Shown piece after piece: positions 42,757-55,090 of a stretch of 64,000 bases of DNA. Position 1 is the stretch's first letter. Each line of letters starts with the position of its first letter. The translations under genes were made by a program, and so were the position numbers. Source of the DNA: Aegilops tauschii subsp. strangulata (lineage: Eukaryota; Streptophyta; Magnoliopsida; Poales; Poaceae); assembly GCF_002575655.3 (NCBI RefSeq), contig NC_053037.3, positions 139,263,207 to 139,327,206 of the forward strand, written 5' to 3'. The notes below the pieces were generated by a model. The model saw nothing but the letters and a program-made list of their open reading frames with translations. It did no database searches and was not told the origin of the DNA.

Positions 42757-43191
42757 TCAGGATAAATTGGATGGGTGTAGCAGCAGCAGTGTTTGCATCG
42801 GCTTCTATCTCTTTTTCTGAAGAAAGAGGAATTTTTTTAGGGGTATATCAGAAAAAAGGATCAGTTTCTGCGAACACGAACGTGGGCAGATGGGACTGAC
42901 GACGAACATGGGCAGGTGGGACTGACGAGCCAGGCTATGGGCCGGACTGGCCCATCCAGCCGAGCGAGACTGCTCGCCTAACTCTCCAGGCTTCCTGCTG
43001 GGGAGCGGAGGCTAGTCACGTACGGAAAATAGAGAAACGAAAAGTTTTCCACTTATGAAACATTTTCCAGATCGATTAAAATAGGGATTGCGGGTTCAAG
43101 AAAGAAAAAACACACGAACCTTTTTGTAAAAGCGGCGCGACAGTGAACCCGACAAACTCAATCCGTGCTTTATTATTAAATTAGGGAGAGA
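42757..43191 (-). mobile_element. 5' end region of a Helitron (H1), 3' end not found
   Basis: The 5' terminus reads TCTCTCCCTAATTTAATAAT on the minus strand from 43191, followed inward by the family sequence AAAGCACGG and GGGTTCACTGTC. The same subterminal block is at the 5' ends of H2, H3 and H4. I could not find a matching 3' hairpin to the left, so this copy is truncated or overlaid by the MITE. Confidence 0.6.
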
Positions 43192-45145
43192 TAGCACAAA
43201 TGCCCGTGCGTTGCAACGGGAGAAAAGTTTGACGTGGAATCAAATTTAATGAGAGTTGTAAAATGTGGCTCATTTTACAAATCTGCTTGGTGCGCCACTT
43301 CTGACAAATCCGAATTTTGTATAATCATCAAACTGATCCTTTTTTTATTTCGACTTCTTGGTTTTATTTCTTTTTGTAATGGAAAAAATCATAGTTTTTT
43401 TAATAAATATTGTGCATTTTTAAAATTTGAAATTCAAGTTTTTTTTTTACAAAACCGTGAAAATCCCTTTTTTATCCTAGCAACCTAAAACAAAAATTCT
43501 AGCAAACTAAAAATGCACACATAACAATTAGAACACCACTGACAGCAACTTGCAATTTTTTTTATGAATCCCTCGGTGTCTCTTTTTTGTCGCATTTTTA
43601 TTGACCTTCTCTAGGGTGTGATCCTGAACTTTTCAAAAAGAAAACTGTAAGTGAATTCCCTCTGGTTACTTTGTGAACCAAATCGTCAAAAGAACAATTT
43701 TTAATGATGCTTTTGTGTTCTTGTTTTTTCTGAGCTTTGACTTTGCATTCTATATGTCAGAACAGTTGGCATAACTATAGTCTGCTGATTTATTTTCCAC
43801 CATGTATATTTTCTAAATCTAAAATCATATTGGTCAACATGGCCGTAAATCAACTTCTTTTGGGCCCAACTTATCTCTTCTCACTCATGGCCCAGCTTAA
43901 ATCAATATGTTTTGAAGCTAGCGGCTGCTACACACATAGGTGATTAAGGCCACTAATTGTCTCCACACAAACATGAGATTTTTTGCCTAGTTTACTGCGA
44001 GTCCGTTCCATCAGAAAGCACACCATATTGTTAAGTAACAGAGGAGATCGGGGTACGCCTCTTTACTATAAGCTCTGCAGGACTTTGGGGGAATGAACTC
44101 AGCAGTTCAGTTTGATGCATGGCGGCCGGTCTGAGAGAAGCTTCCCGGCCATAGGGATGGTTCGTGAGCCAAAGAGAGCATGGGTACAGCTTGAGTACAG
44201 GGCGTCGGGACAGCGTATTCCCAGCAGTAGCAGGTGCAAGCAGCGACACGAGACGGACAGTTGCACACGGAGAAAAGCAGAGGACGGGAGGTGCACTGGG
44301 TCCCGTGGCGGCAGCAGAGCGCAGGAGCCGAGCCATGCACAGACGGCGCTGAATCGATTTGCGTTGGAGGTGCTGACTGCCGTCGACGAAGACGAACGCG
44401 TGCGAGGTGGCGTCAGTCGCGTTGGTGCCGTTAACTGCTGATGGTCCAACCACTGATCTGTTCAAAGTTCACACCGCTCCCAACCTGCAATAGAACACAA
44501 AGAGAATCAGGGCTGCATGAACTTGGATGAGAGAGGAGCATATGGAGTGATGGCTCTTGCCGGCGGCGTCGGGGCGTGGACACCAGTGGAGTGGATCGGA
44601 CGGGGAGCACCTTAGGAGGAGGGAGGCGGCGTGCACCAGCGAGGTTTCCTGGGAGATGGGGGATCCCGGTCAGGTGCAGCCGAGCCAGGGGATGCGGTCG
44701 CCGAGGGAGGTCCGGTAGTGGGGGCGTGCTGGGGATGGACGGCGGGGTGGGAGGCGATCTGTGGATGGAGAGAGGTGCGCCGGGGCCGGGGCGACGGCGG
44801 CGAGAGGCGCGTCGGGGGATGGGCGCCGGCGGTGGGAGGCGTGCCGGGGCCGGTGCCGTGGCGACAACGATGAGAGGCGCGACGGGGCTGGGAGGGCCGT
44901 CGGCGGGAGGCGCGTGATGGAGGTGGGTTGGGTGGAGCCTCACGGCAATGGGGATTTTCAGATCGTGCTGGGGGAGGTTAGGGACGGACTGACACTTTGT
45001 TTTCTCTGGATCTCGGCACACCACGTTATTCCCCGAATTAGTACCACCTCGCGTATATTTTTAAATTCAAACTGAAAGCATAAATTTATGAGAAGAAGCG
45101 TATTGTGACGGTGAACCCATGAAGTCAATCCGTGCTTTATTATTA
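43192..45145 (-). mobile_element. Helitron H2, about 1.95 kb
   Basis: The 3' end (minus strand) is CCCGTTGCAACGCACGGG CATTTGTGCTA: a hairpin followed by a near-CTAG end, directly abutting the 5' terminus of H1. The 5' subterminal block (AATAATAAAGCACGG...) is at about 45060-45144, but the last ~12 bases were lost where H3 begins. The interior (44030-45020) is GC-rich with unidentified ORFs. No Rep/helicase is encoded. Confidence 0.65.
44031..45024 (-). pseudogene. unidentified captured gene sequence in Helitron H2
   Basis: On the minus strand a Pro/Arg-rich open frame (45024-44486) is followed by an acceptor-like TATTGCAG and a second frame that contains ATSHAFVFVDGSQHLQRKS (44465-44031). 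This resembles a GC-rich first exon plus a second exon. I do not recognise the parent gene. Confidence 0.3.
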
Positions 45146-48100
45146 CTAGCAGAAATGCCCGTGCGTTGCAACGGGAGAAAGAAAACTCTCTCTAACCCAA
45201 TGAGGCTTCTTTCGTCCATGTCTAGTATTTTTAACATGACATCTATGTCAACATGATAGCCCGCCCGTGTTGCCACTTATCCTTCATTAAGCTCTTACAA
45301 CGATGCTTGTGTTGTTTACCTGATCAAAGCATGTTGGAACGCAATCAATTCCAACGTGATGAGGTCAACCACCACATGACACACTTTTCATTGAAAAGCT
45401 CAAGGAAATGTTTATAACTTCAAATAATAATCGCGTCAAGCTAGATATGAGGATCGCCCTCTGTGAGCTAGTCCTGCACCTAGTCTGTACACCGATCTAC
45501 TCATGCATCAAGTCCATATAACACCCCGATACTCCCGCTCGCTTTTGACTTGTAATGTTGTGGACTTGTTTCCTGGAGGGAGGGTGAGTCATGCGCGTGT
45601 CCCCACATGCCTCTTTAGTGTTTGGCTACGTAGCAAACGCCAAAATTTTCCTTAATTTCCAATAATACAATTGGAGATATGTTTGCCACAAATAGTACAC
45701 AAATGTTCATCTAGAACATCCCATTCGACTATACTACAATGATCTAATGCATCTTAGCTAAAAATACATTATCAAAATCTACGTAAAAATAATTGACCAA
45801 CACAAAGGTAAGAAACTTCTCAACAAATAAAAAGTGATAATGCACGTGCAGACTCTTTTGCCCATAAAAGAACAAATATATTGATGGTGGCCTTATTCTT
45901 GGAGCATTTCTTCAATTACTTGGGAAACCAAACTTACATAGTGTCAGGAATTCCATTTGAATTTCTACATACTTTCTCCACATAGCCTTGTACTGGTTGA
46001 AAGCAAAAAACTCTATAGTGATTACATAGAGTAAGCACATAGAAAATGACAGTCATCCACACTCCCCAAAGTAAGCAGTCAGTTAGCATAAATTGCTAGT
46101 CATTGATCATAATTTCACTACTCTAGTCACCATAAGTGAGAACAATATTCTTCCGCGATAACAACACAAACTCAATTGCAACTGAATCAGAGCCGACACA
46201 ACACACAACACTTGCCAGATCAAATAATTTCATGGTGATGTTGTTTAGAGCGAGTGTTTTTCAGTGGAATAAATGAGTCATCTGGAGCGAAATTTTGGGA
46301 TGCCTGCACACTGTACTATTTTAGGATGACATAGTAGATAAGTCATAATACAAGTAGAAGTGGCAACTGACAAGAAAACATACTTAAGTACTTAAATGCA
46401 TAAATAATGTCAATGACTCACCAATTAAAGTACCGATCAAGCTGTTTTATAGGGTGCTCTAGTATTCTTGTGTATACCACAGCTAGATGACTCCATGCTT
46501 GAAGTGATTCTTCATTCTTGATGTACTCATCCCACAAAGTATTGGAACCATAATCTGTTCCAACATATGCCAAACCCCGATTAAACAGTCTGTGGAAAAA
46601 AAAACAGTGGGTTTAGTTGCTGATGAAAGAATGAAACAATCAACCCCCAGAAAAAGAAACATTAGATAGTTCCAGGAACACTAAATGAATGATGGCTTGC
46701 ACGGTCAAACAGTGAAAGCTACATTTGCAACGAAGGAGGACTGTATTTTTCTTGAAAGATCTAGACTTCAGTACTTTGTATAGCACAAACATGTGATCTC
46801 CAAATTGGCCACTTAGTTAATGCGCTAAATGACTAATATTGGCTATATGAAAATACTTATACTCCCTCTATCCAGGTTTATAGGGCATGAGCGGATATTT
46901 TACGAACTCGACAATTTGACTAACGAAACATATGTATATACCAGCAAAAGCATACCACTGGATTTGTATTCGAATGAAGTTTCTAGACATACTTTCGGTG
47001 GCATATAGCATGTTGAGGACCTAAAAGCCTGTGCAAGCCCTACAAACCCAGATGAAGGGAGTACAGATTATAGCTGCTACAAAAGGAAAAAGGTCAAACA
47101 GATTATGTACTTCATGGAGAGAGATTAGTCATTACAACTAACAGACATGCACGGAGTCTAAGAACACACTGCCTAAGCCAAAATTTGAATATATGCAACA
47201 TCTCCATGGCCTACTATCACAACGACTGCGAAAATACAGTGTATATTATAAAGCATTTCATCAAGCATTCATGTTCAGGTACTAAGTATTGTAAAATCAC
47301 TTCTCGTCATGTATTCCTGTATATATATACAGCCTAAAATGCAGTAGTTAACAAAAGTCAAGACATAAAAAGAAGTTAAAAACTTCATTAGAATAGTTTG
47401 GGTATTCAATTGCTACCTTGTGATGACATCTGGGTCATTGTATGTTGAGATCGCAAACTGACAATAATTACACCATATGTCCACTGAATAAGTAACTGCA
47501 AGAACTGCCCGTTCATACACCTCAAAAACTTTATTGACACCATCTAGACGGCCTTCATGATCTGCATATTTCTTCCAATAGCCAAAGCACAGAGGGAACT
47601 CCGCACGGAATGCATCATACACTTTCCGTATTTTTAATATGTCGCTCTGACCAGGAATACACAAAAATATGCCATTAGCATAAATTTGTTTATCATTAAA
47701 AATCCATTTTATTTTGTTAACCAAACAGAACAAATTTATATCTAGTGTTGTCCATTAGAACACGAATAAGGACAGATTGACAAGACTACAGTAGGACAAT
47801 GATGAAACTACTACAGGGAACAAGGCCCATGAAGTCAAAAAGAAAATATACTGGGATCCTACAAGACAGAGAAATGTAGAAAGAAAATGTGCTAAACAAA
47901 AACAAGGGAGCGAGTGACCATCCATGCATAACAAAGATTGGCATAACTTTGTGGTCCACAAGATACAGATCGATTGCATATGACCACAGGAATATGTAAC
48001 GCATGTGGGCACAAAAAGAGGATAAGCTGCTGAAAATTATGACACATCCATACAGCAAGTTGCAAAAAGGAGAACAATGCACTGTATGGTAAGGCAACAA

Positions 48101-49198
48101 TTTCAATTTCACCTCAGCAATCCTCTCCGTCTCTTCAATAAGTGCGGTCCAAGCATCGACGTCTAAGCAATCCAAGGTGACAACATCCCATAATTAACCT
48201 AGCCTCTTCCACTGAAAGCAACAACCTATTAGCAACAAAGTAGCAGGCAGGCAACGAAACCAGATAGAGAAGGCTTCTGCCTCAGCAACATTACCATCCT
48301 CATACGACTGCTAGGGAACCACGGGATCGGCCATCTCGACGGCGGCGGCGCCGTCCTCCGTGGCCCCCGCGGCCTGGTAGCCCGTTGCCTCGCCGGAGGT
48401 CCCGTACGCGGATCCGCTGGCTGTCTGCGCCCTGTCGTAAGGGGCGCCCCCCGGGAGATGCGGGGGTGGCGGTGGGAGAACCTCGGCCGGGTCGCTGCCC
48501 AGACCCGCCTCCACGACGTCCAAGGGCGACGGTGGGGGAGCCTGGACGGGTCGCTGCCCAGACCTGCCCCCGCGTCAGCTTCCGCGTGGCCGTCGGGGTT
48601 CTCCATCCCCGCGCGCCCATGAGCAATGGTTCGGGCTGGTGTGGTGGAGGCCGGAGTGGGCGGCGGCATTGACCCGCTGGTCCTCGGCGTCCGGCAAGGC
48701 CCAGTACGCCGTCCCGGCATGGCGGTGGAGCGGCAGGGGAGGAGGCGCGTGGTGGCTCGGGATACGGCCGGGGAAGAATACCGGCCGCGCGGCCGCGCGA
48801 GGTGGTGGCGCCGGCGCCGTTGTCGTAGGCATCGAGGAGGAGAGCCCGTGCTTTTTTTTTTTTGAGGTGAGGAGAGCCCGTGCTGCTGTATTTCTTTTTA
48901 CAGAACTGCTTCCTCCGTGACCGTGAGTCAGCCCAGCCCACGAACGAAACGTGAAGTCCGGATCGGGCACGTATTTTTCGCGGAAAGGGCCAGGCGGGAC
49001 GAAGGCCCAGCCGTTCAACGCACGAAGAAACACACGTGACGTACCAACGGACCCCAAAATTAGTACCACCTCGTTTATATTATGAGTTTGTCTTTACAAA
49101 TCGTAAAAACGTATTATGACATGAGAAGAAAGCGTATTGTGACGGTGAACCCGACAAAGTCAATCCGTGCTTTATTATTAAAAAAAATTAGGGAAAGA
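45146..49198 (-). mobile_element. Helitron H3, 4.05 kb, carrying PRP39 exons
   Basis: The minus strand starts TCTTTCCCTAATTTTTTTTA (49198) and ends in a CCCGT...ACGGG hairpin 11 bp before CTAG (45146). The flanks are A before TC and T after CTAG, the canonical Helitron insertion between A and T. It encodes no Rep/helicase. Between about 46420 and 48605 it contains exons and introns of the host gene PRP39 in the same orientation. The stretch 45150-46400 has no recognised gene. Confidence 0.8.
46422..48604 (-). pseudogene. PRP39: PRP39 splicing-factor gene fragment captured by Helitron H3
   Basis: Four exons with proper splice sites are visible: 48604-48261 (start region, Ala/Gly/Pro-rich, ending SYEDGNVAEAEAFS), 48211-48113 (DCLDVDAWTALIEETERIAE), 47646-47417 ([49 protein letters not shown]) and 46589-46422 ([40 protein letters not shown]). 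These are the N-terminal HAT repeats of plant PRP39, a U1 snRNP-associated pre-mRNA splicing factor. The C-terminal half is missing. Exon 1 has frame problems: the GGGTCTGGGCAGCGACCCG phrase is duplicated near 48490-48555 and an in-frame TAG follows VVP. It is a non-functional fragment. The retained introns show that DNA, not cDNA, was captured. Confidence 0.85.
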
Positions 49199-49199
49199 T

Positions 49200-49245
<46 letters not shown>
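49199..49245. repeat. (TA)n microsatellite between Helitrons H3 and H4
   Basis: A run of alternating T and A of about 40 bp fills the gap between the 5' end of H3 (49198) and the 3' end of H4 (49246). AT-rich DNA is a preferred Helitron target. Confidence 0.85.
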
Positions 49246-51362
49246 CTAGCACAAATGCCCGTGCGTTGCAACGGGAAAAAAAATTCTGTTCTTATAAACC
49301 ATGTCTGGTCGGGTCGAGGAACTATATCACGGGATAAGTTGCTTATGATAAAAAATGTATAATTTGAGGATCACGAGTTCATGACATGGAGCTTAGGACA
49401 TGGGTGCGATTCAGAGTAAATTGATCTGCTGACAACATTTTCTTTTCGTAAAACTTTTGATCTATTCTTAACATCATGGCAACATAAAGAACATCAAAAA
49501 TAATAAAATATAGTAAGTAATAACAATTACGTCGAGCATTTCAATGGAAAATAAAATTGTTGCAAATTTAGTTCTAATATTAATGCCCATGACAACGTCT
49601 GGGAAAGAAATCTAGTTCCTATGAACAAAGATAGAACTTGGGGTACGATTCGAGTAAATTGATCTGATTAACAATATTTTCTTATGGAAAAAGTTCTGTT
49701 TTATTCATAGTATCATTGTGATAATATAAAGCACATTAAAAGTATTTAAATTTAATGAGTATTCAAAACTACATCATATGTTTCAACAAAAAATAAAATT
49801 AACACAAATTTAGTAAGGAATATTAATGCCGATGGCAACGTCCTCCTCTACCATGCATTATAAACCATTGTGCAACATCCTCTCCAATCATTGTGCAATG
49901 TCTTCCTTTCATTATTTTGTTGTTACTTGTGCGCCCAATCCCAATGGATGGTACTTTCTTTCTACCTTGCATGTATGTGAAGCCCCATAATTACCCCACA
50001 ATTCTGGGAATTATTTCCTACCCAATCGACGATGCATCTTTTTTTTAGATGCATGGCAAGCCCCCATGGTTGCGATGGTCAAGACTCGAGACTGCACTTG
50101 GTAATTCTACACAAATATGGCAATGGAAAAGAAAGATAAGGGTACCTGTCCACGTAATTGAAGCTTGGTAGTGGTCATGGCATGCTGGTTCAATTAGCTT
50201 GGAGCAATCCCAGGTCAAGGTCACAACAACGGTGATTTGGATGCATGCATGGTTGTAAAGCTACATCGACAGCACTCGGTCCTTCAGCCTCTGCCGCTTT
50301 TTTTATCTGATGAATTTTGCTGCTCTACTCCTGCTGCTATTGTATCACACAACAGAATTTGATCGAAAGACGAAATCTGCGTCCACTGCGACCACAAGGC
50401 TGGGCACGAATCCTTTTGTGACTGTGATTGAGACGTGTGTTCTCGACGAGTTCATTTTAACTGTGTCACCTGCATAAGAGAACTCGGCAAGGATGGTCCT
50501 TGTCGTCGGCAGCGGCGAGGCCGCAGACGGAGGAGTTGAGCCGGAGAAGCTGCAAGACGCTCTTGTAGAATGCTGGCTCAGGTATGCGGCTCGACGACTG
50601 CTTTCGGAGACGCCGAGTACAAACGCCACGCTTGAACGATTCTCTTTGGAGAGATACACATACAAGGCCGAGATACACGTACAAGGCCAATGCTAGCTAG
50701 CCAACGCTAGCGCCTTGATTAGAACATATAAGTTGAGCGGATCGATTTCGCCGGCTACGGACGCACACACGACGAGATGCTAGTCGACGGCAACAGGCTT
50801 GCCGGCGGCGCGCGGTGATCAGTACGTGCGCCAACGCTGAGGACGTGGAGGCGGAGCAGCACTGATTTCTTCCAGCGGAGGTATCCATCCTCTCCGTCCA
50901 GAGCAAAGGCAACGGCGGCGACGATATTGATCCCTTCACATCTGCCGTGTTGTGATTCTTCCTACGATCTCACGATTTGAGCAACGACTTCGATCCCGAT
51001 CTAGCATCGAGGTGAGAAGCGGCGGCGGCGGCGGCTTCGTGCGTGTGGAGGACGAAGGGATTGTGTGCGTGATGTCTTTGTTTGCTCGTAATATGTAACC
51101 TGGTGGAGGCCCTATGCTTTCAGGAGGAGTCATGCCCGTGCTCTCTCCTTCGAGGCCCAATACAATCCTGGTGGCCCAATCGATCGAATCGTCATCTTTC
51201 TGCGACACTTATTATTATTAGAACCACCTCACGTATTAGTACCACCTCACGTATATGTTTTAAATTCAAACTGAAAGCGTAAATTCATAGAAAGAAAGCG
51301 TATTGTGACGGTGAACCCGACAAAGTCGATCCGATCCGTGCTTTATTATTATTAGGGAGAGA
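49246..51362 (-). mobile_element. Helitron H4, 2.1 kb
   Basis: The minus strand starts TCTCTCCCTAATAATAATAA (51362) and ends in the same hairpin and CTAG at 49246; flanks are A and T as required. The 49280-50340 part is AT-rich with no gene. The 50345-51208 part holds GC-rich ORFs on both strands (for example minus 51208-50936, beginning MSQKDDDSIDWATRIVLGL) that may be captured exons of unknown genes. No Rep/helicase. Confidence 0.78.
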
Positions 51363-51373
51363 TTAGGGAAAGA
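51363..51373 (-). other. leftover Helitron 5' terminus
   Basis: TTAGGGAAAGA here equals the outermost 11 bp of the H3 5' end (TCTTTCCCTAA on the minus strand) and is separated from any Helitron body by H4. It marks an older or interrupted copy inserted in the copia 3' LTR. Confidence 0.5.
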
Positions 51374-51402
51374 ATTAATCTAATTAATTAATTCCTAACA
51401 CT

Positions 51403-52010
51403 CCCCCTAATCAATGCTTGTCTTTGTGAACATACATCATCTTGATAGTCTCCTCCTAGTATGTATTTGCCTTGAACGTTCATCATCTTCATCTTGGAAG
51501 TCTCCTCCAAAAACCCTGTGGGAAAAATATGAGGAGAATAGTGTAGACATGTTGCTAAAACTCCTTTAAACCGAGTGGGAAAATAAATAAGGCGAAAATG
51601 ATGCAACATATAATGATTATTGTCTCTTGATAACTCATACGAGAAAAACCTTTGAAGAAGGAGAAAACTCATTGGTGAGTTTAGAGAACAATAAATATGT
51701 CTTGAGTACTTCCTTTAAAAACCCCAATAGGGAAAATAGAAAGTATGACATATAATCTTTGAGAAGATATTGCCTCATTAAAAACCGTTACGAGAAACTT
51801 TGAGAGAAAACTCATAAGGGAAAAGAGTGTGATTATATATGCCATTGAAAACTCCTTTAAAACCCAATGGAAAAAATATAAGGAGAAAATGATATAAAAT
51901 ATATGAACACTTGTATCTATATTGTCTCGTTAAAAACCTTTTATGAGAAACCATTAGGGAAAAACTCATGAAGGGAAAAAGAGTACAATATATGTAATCT
52001 GATGATTGTT
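51403..52010 (-). repeat. internal tandem-like repeats near the 3' LTR of the old copia element
   Basis: Phrases AAAACTCCTTTAAA and TTAAAAACC..TACGAGAAA recur at about 145-bp spacing (51557, 51707, 51848 and 51610, 51778, 51930). Several plant copia families have such 3'-region repeats beside the purine tract (here AGGGGGAGT on the minus strand). Confidence 0.6.
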
Positions 52011-52889
52011 AACAGGTTATACTTTGGGAGATTACTCCCCCTGGACTTTGCAAATCTGGAGGATGTCTCATATCAATTACATTGACATGATCATGACATT
52101 ATGAATAATATGTCAGTTTTTCCAATATTTTGTTTGCAAATTGTTTCATCACTTTTCTATAATTCATGAGGATAAGTGATCTCGAGCAATGTGCTTTGTG
52201 ATATTGCTCTTCATATAACTTGTATGTATTGAGTAATACAAGTGGTAGCATCTTGATAAATCAAGTTATGTTATTCTGATGAATCTCAACCACATGGTTT
52301 TGAGTGTGGTTTATCATTCTGCCGAGCCATGCATATTTTGCAATGCTTGTAGATAAAGAAATTATGTGAGAATGATAAGTGGAAGTATTAAAGTCCATTT
52401 TGATGACTTTCATAAGAAGACTATTCCAATGAATTCAGTCATTGATGTGGCATTGTTGGGATCAAATAAAGAGCCAATATCATTTCATATATCATGGTCA
52501 TATCTTGATTTTCTTGATGGAATTGTCCAAGATTTATTGTGAGCTTGAGATATAAGTTGATATTTCTTATATCGACCATATACCTTTGTTGGGGGTTGCA
52601 CTCTAAGCAAAGATAGCAAGCATAGTGTCAGGCCAGACATGGTTTGCAATTATATGAGTGCTTTGTTATTAGTAAGATAGAAATTCACGTGTTGATGTCA
52701 CTTAATTATCACCCTAGGTATGAATGGATTTGTATCCTATTAGTATGACCATACATGACTTATTGTTGGTACAGTATATCCATATTGAACTTCTCATATA
52801 TGTATTGGATATATGTAGACTGATAGTTCTTGAGAGAATGCTCAAGTTGTAAACTTAAGCTAAATTTGGTTCAATCCAAAATTTCCGTC

Positions 52890-53420
52890 TTGAGATGATT
52901 TTGTGTATGTTTAGGTCTTGTATAGATATTAATGATGAGGTCATCAATATACATGGAGGTGATGAAAGAAATCAAATTGATTCTTTTACTAAACATGTAA
53001 ATAATCATCATTATTCGAGTAACCCTTTTGAAGAAGGAACTCATTTAGTCGGTAGTACCATACGATTTCCGACTATTTCAAGTCATAGAGTGACTTATGA
53101 AGTTTTACACAAAATTTGTTGCGATTTGCTTTTGAATTCGGAAGTATAAGCCCTTCAGGACCTCAATATAGATTTCCGAAACGAGTGACTCATATAAGTA
53201 TGTAGCCACTTCATCCATCAACTGCATGGATAATTTTATTATTTTATTGCCAATGATATTTAGTATCGAAACATAATTCCACTCATACCAAGCGGGTATG
53301 TTACATCGTAATCGATGTCGGGTCTCTGCGTGAACCCTTTTGCTACAAGCCTCGCTTTCTCACCCCCTCATTGACTTTGTTCATGAATGAGAAGTTTTTA
53401 GTATTTCATATGGAAGATAC
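52890..53420 (-). pseudogene. copia reverse transcriptase remnant
   Basis: Across frames, the minus strand reads RPDIDYDVTYPLV, then IYIEVPEGLILPNSKANRN, then CVKLHKSLYDLK and, further down, ISVYVDDL. These are the copia reverse transcriptase blocks (GIDYDETYSPV, YGLKQ, YVDDL). Many stops. Confidence 0.7.
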
Positions 53421-54796
53421 TTATGAGAAGTAGGTATTATTGCGGTAAATACCACTCATTTGCAGAGTGAGTGCTATTCTTCGTTACTTGCTTCCTTTTA
53501 TGTGAACCAATATGAGTGCAAGAGGCACTCTACCATGGATTTTGGTTCAGGGCCCAAAAGGTTTTAGCAATTTGAGAAGAAATATATGTCGACAAATGTA
53601 GTCTTTAGTTTATATGATTCTAATGGAATCATTGAAGTTTGTGGATAGTATATTCATTCCTTTTTAACTCCTTGTGATTTCCTACAACAAATGGAGTCAA
53701 GGTGTCTCGATGTCCCGGCACCAAAACATTTTTGCACATTTATGTCGGGCTTTGGATGATGAGCATCTAGTGAGGTGTCTCTCAACTTGATGTTGAATTA
53801 CATTTACTGGTTGAGGATTTGATTTCCTCTATTTCCGCGGAAGCATATGAGAAGTTATATCTCGTCTTGTCAGATTTTCTCCTCCCTTGCTCTCATTTGG
53901 GGAGAAGAGTGGTTTATCATGTACCTCCACTCTTTCTGACACTTACTGCAGGAATATAGAATTTAGTGACACCTTGTCATCAGTAAATGTATGTGGCAAA
54001 TTTGCAATGTGTTGCAAATATATGATTCTCTAAACTTCTAGTTCAGATTCTTTGAGTACGTGGATATAAGGATTGAATGTCAATAACATTTCTAATTTAT
54101 TTCTTGGCATTATTTGTGGTACTTATCTCCCCCAATGCCGGAAAATATCCTTATTGCCGATGTAATCAGCATACGGGCTATGAATAATTTTGATTGACGG
54201 ATAAATTGTTATTCCTCACATAGATCCCTAATTTTCTGTGAGGGCCCATTGATGTACGCTGGAGTGGTGATATCGGTATGTAACCGAATTATCGCAGATG
54301 GGAAATACTTTGTTGATTTTCACGTAGTAACTACAATGGGAAAGTAGTATGATATGCAGTTGGTATGATTTAGATCATACTTACAGTGTGTAAGGCCGTA
54401 TGTGTCCAACAAGAGGCTGGTAAATTTACAATTCTTTAAAAGTGGTCATGTAATTCATTTAACTCTCTTTGATAAGAAATTTAGCTAAACCATTCTGGGT
54501 ATGCACAGAAAGTACTTAATGCAAAAAAATGCTCATTGAATGAGTTCAACAACATTGTTCATTCGAATGGGTTTATGGATCCTGTTTTCAGGAGAATGTG
54601 CTCTTACTTTGATAAGTTGAGCAATTTTTTAGTAAGATCATGCATGGTTGTGTGTGATAAGAGACACACTTAAAAACATTTTATGAATGTGTATATGAGT
54701 ACCATGAAGTATCTAAATTATCCCTGATAATGGTTAAGCAATCCAGACATATCTTTTGAATGTGTTCAAGGAAGAATAAGTGTCCTGCTTAGAATT

Positions 54797-55090
54797 TTAA
54801 GGTAAGAGTGCCTTAAAACTTATTTCCCCAATGACACATGCAGTGCACATAAAATCTGATGATTTGGGAAAATTTGTTACTTGATAAGTTGTGACCAACA
54901 GGATTGTCAATAATTTTCTAAACAACAGGTTGTCCTCTCTTGGCCCAGTAGTTCCGCAACTACTACCGTGGTTGTTGCCAACGGGCCCCAAACCAGGATG
55001 GTTAAGTCTACCAAGCCAAATATTTAATTTATTAAGATCTAGAAAATTATTGTGTACGCAACAATATTGAGTATGACTTGATTCATACAT
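54797..55090 (-). pseudogene. copia pre-integrase (zinc-binding) remnant
   Basis: The minus-strand frame contains LNIWLGRLNHPGLG and FPKSSDFMCTACVIGEI, matching the W-H-RLGHPG...C.AC..GK segment before the copia integrase core. The first His of the motif is changed. Confidence 0.65.

Noticed and set aside
44431..45024. Proline/arginine-rich 197-codon ORF as a host gene
   Set aside because: It is inside Helitron H2, has no recognisable domain, and competes with open frames on the other strand; listed only as captured sequence.
49199..49245. (TA)n run as a replication origin or matrix attachment site
   Set aside because: Simple microsatellite between two Helitron ends; nothing else supports a functional site.
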